Part shown: piece by piece, positions 15,084-15,088 of the stretch
How the letters are laid out: every line of letters starts with the position of its first letter
How positions within the stretch are numbered: position 1 is the stretch's first letter
Assembly: GCA_934373455.1 (NCBI GenBank)
Contig: CAKRON010000062.1
Location: forward strand, 1-15,088
DNA from: an uncultured Marvinbryantia sp.
GTDB lineage: Bacteria > Bacillota > Clostridia > Lachnospirales > Lachnospiraceae
DNA length: 15,088 nt
Direction of reading: 5' to 3'
Made by a program: the position numbers and the translations under genes
The notes under the pieces: generated by a model
Told to the model about the DNA's origin: nothing
Database searches by the model: none
The model's input: the letters and a program-made list of their open reading frames with translations, nothing else

Positions 15084-15088
15084 TATTA

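Overview
The window looks like a conserved housekeeping segment of a Firmicutes chromosome, most likely from a Lachnospiraceae-type clostridium. The basis is protein-level familiarity (long-form HPF, SecA with a C-terminal zinc motif, frameshifted prfB, the tsaE-tsaB-rimI-tsaD cluster with rnz), strong AGGAGG-type ribosome binding sites and moderately AT-rich DNA. No similarity search was possible, so the genus is left open.

Layout. Only hpf (right end) is on the + strand. Everything else is on the - strand and is read from right to left: secA, prfB (with a programmed +1 frameshift), a three-gene envelope module (SPFH protein with C-terminal zinc ribbons, membrane-anchored zinc-ribbon protein, TPM-domain membrane protein), a PheB-like HTH-ACT regulator, tex, a NUDIX hydrolase, tsaE, tsaB, rimI, a small four-cysteine protein, rnz and tsaD. 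A tRNA-Ser(UGA), cut by the left edge, follows with its own near-consensus promoter. Gaps are short (10 to 50 bases) or negative from prfB to tsaD, which suggests one or a few long transcripts. The only gaps above 90 bases are hpf/secA (216 bases, back-to-back promoters and three small hairpins), secA/prfB (94 bases, a strong hairpin) and tsaD/tRNA-Ser (158 bases, tRNA promoter and a leader hairpin). No stretch over 300 bases lacks a gene.

Functions. Most genes serve translation and RNA: tsaE, tsaB and tsaD make t6A37 on tRNAs that read ANN codons (TsaC/Sua5 is not in the window); rnz processes tRNA 3' ends; rimI acetylates ribosomal protein S18; prfB terminates translation; hpf makes hibernating 100S ribosomes; tex is a nucleic-acid-binding transcription accessory factor. 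secA is the export motor. The SPFH/zinc-ribbon/TPM module resembles B. subtilis YdjI, YdjG and YdjH, which act with the PspA-type protein YdjF; here no PspA is present and the module sits inside the housekeeping run.

The most interesting points are this PspA-less module with an exactly duplicated zinc ribbon in its SPFH protein, a pair of hairpins at the extreme right edge that may be the start of an IS200/IS605-type element, twin hairpins in the hpf leader, and an unrecognised small Cys4 protein between rimI and rnz. I found no clearly novel multi-gene system, CRISPR array or prophage.
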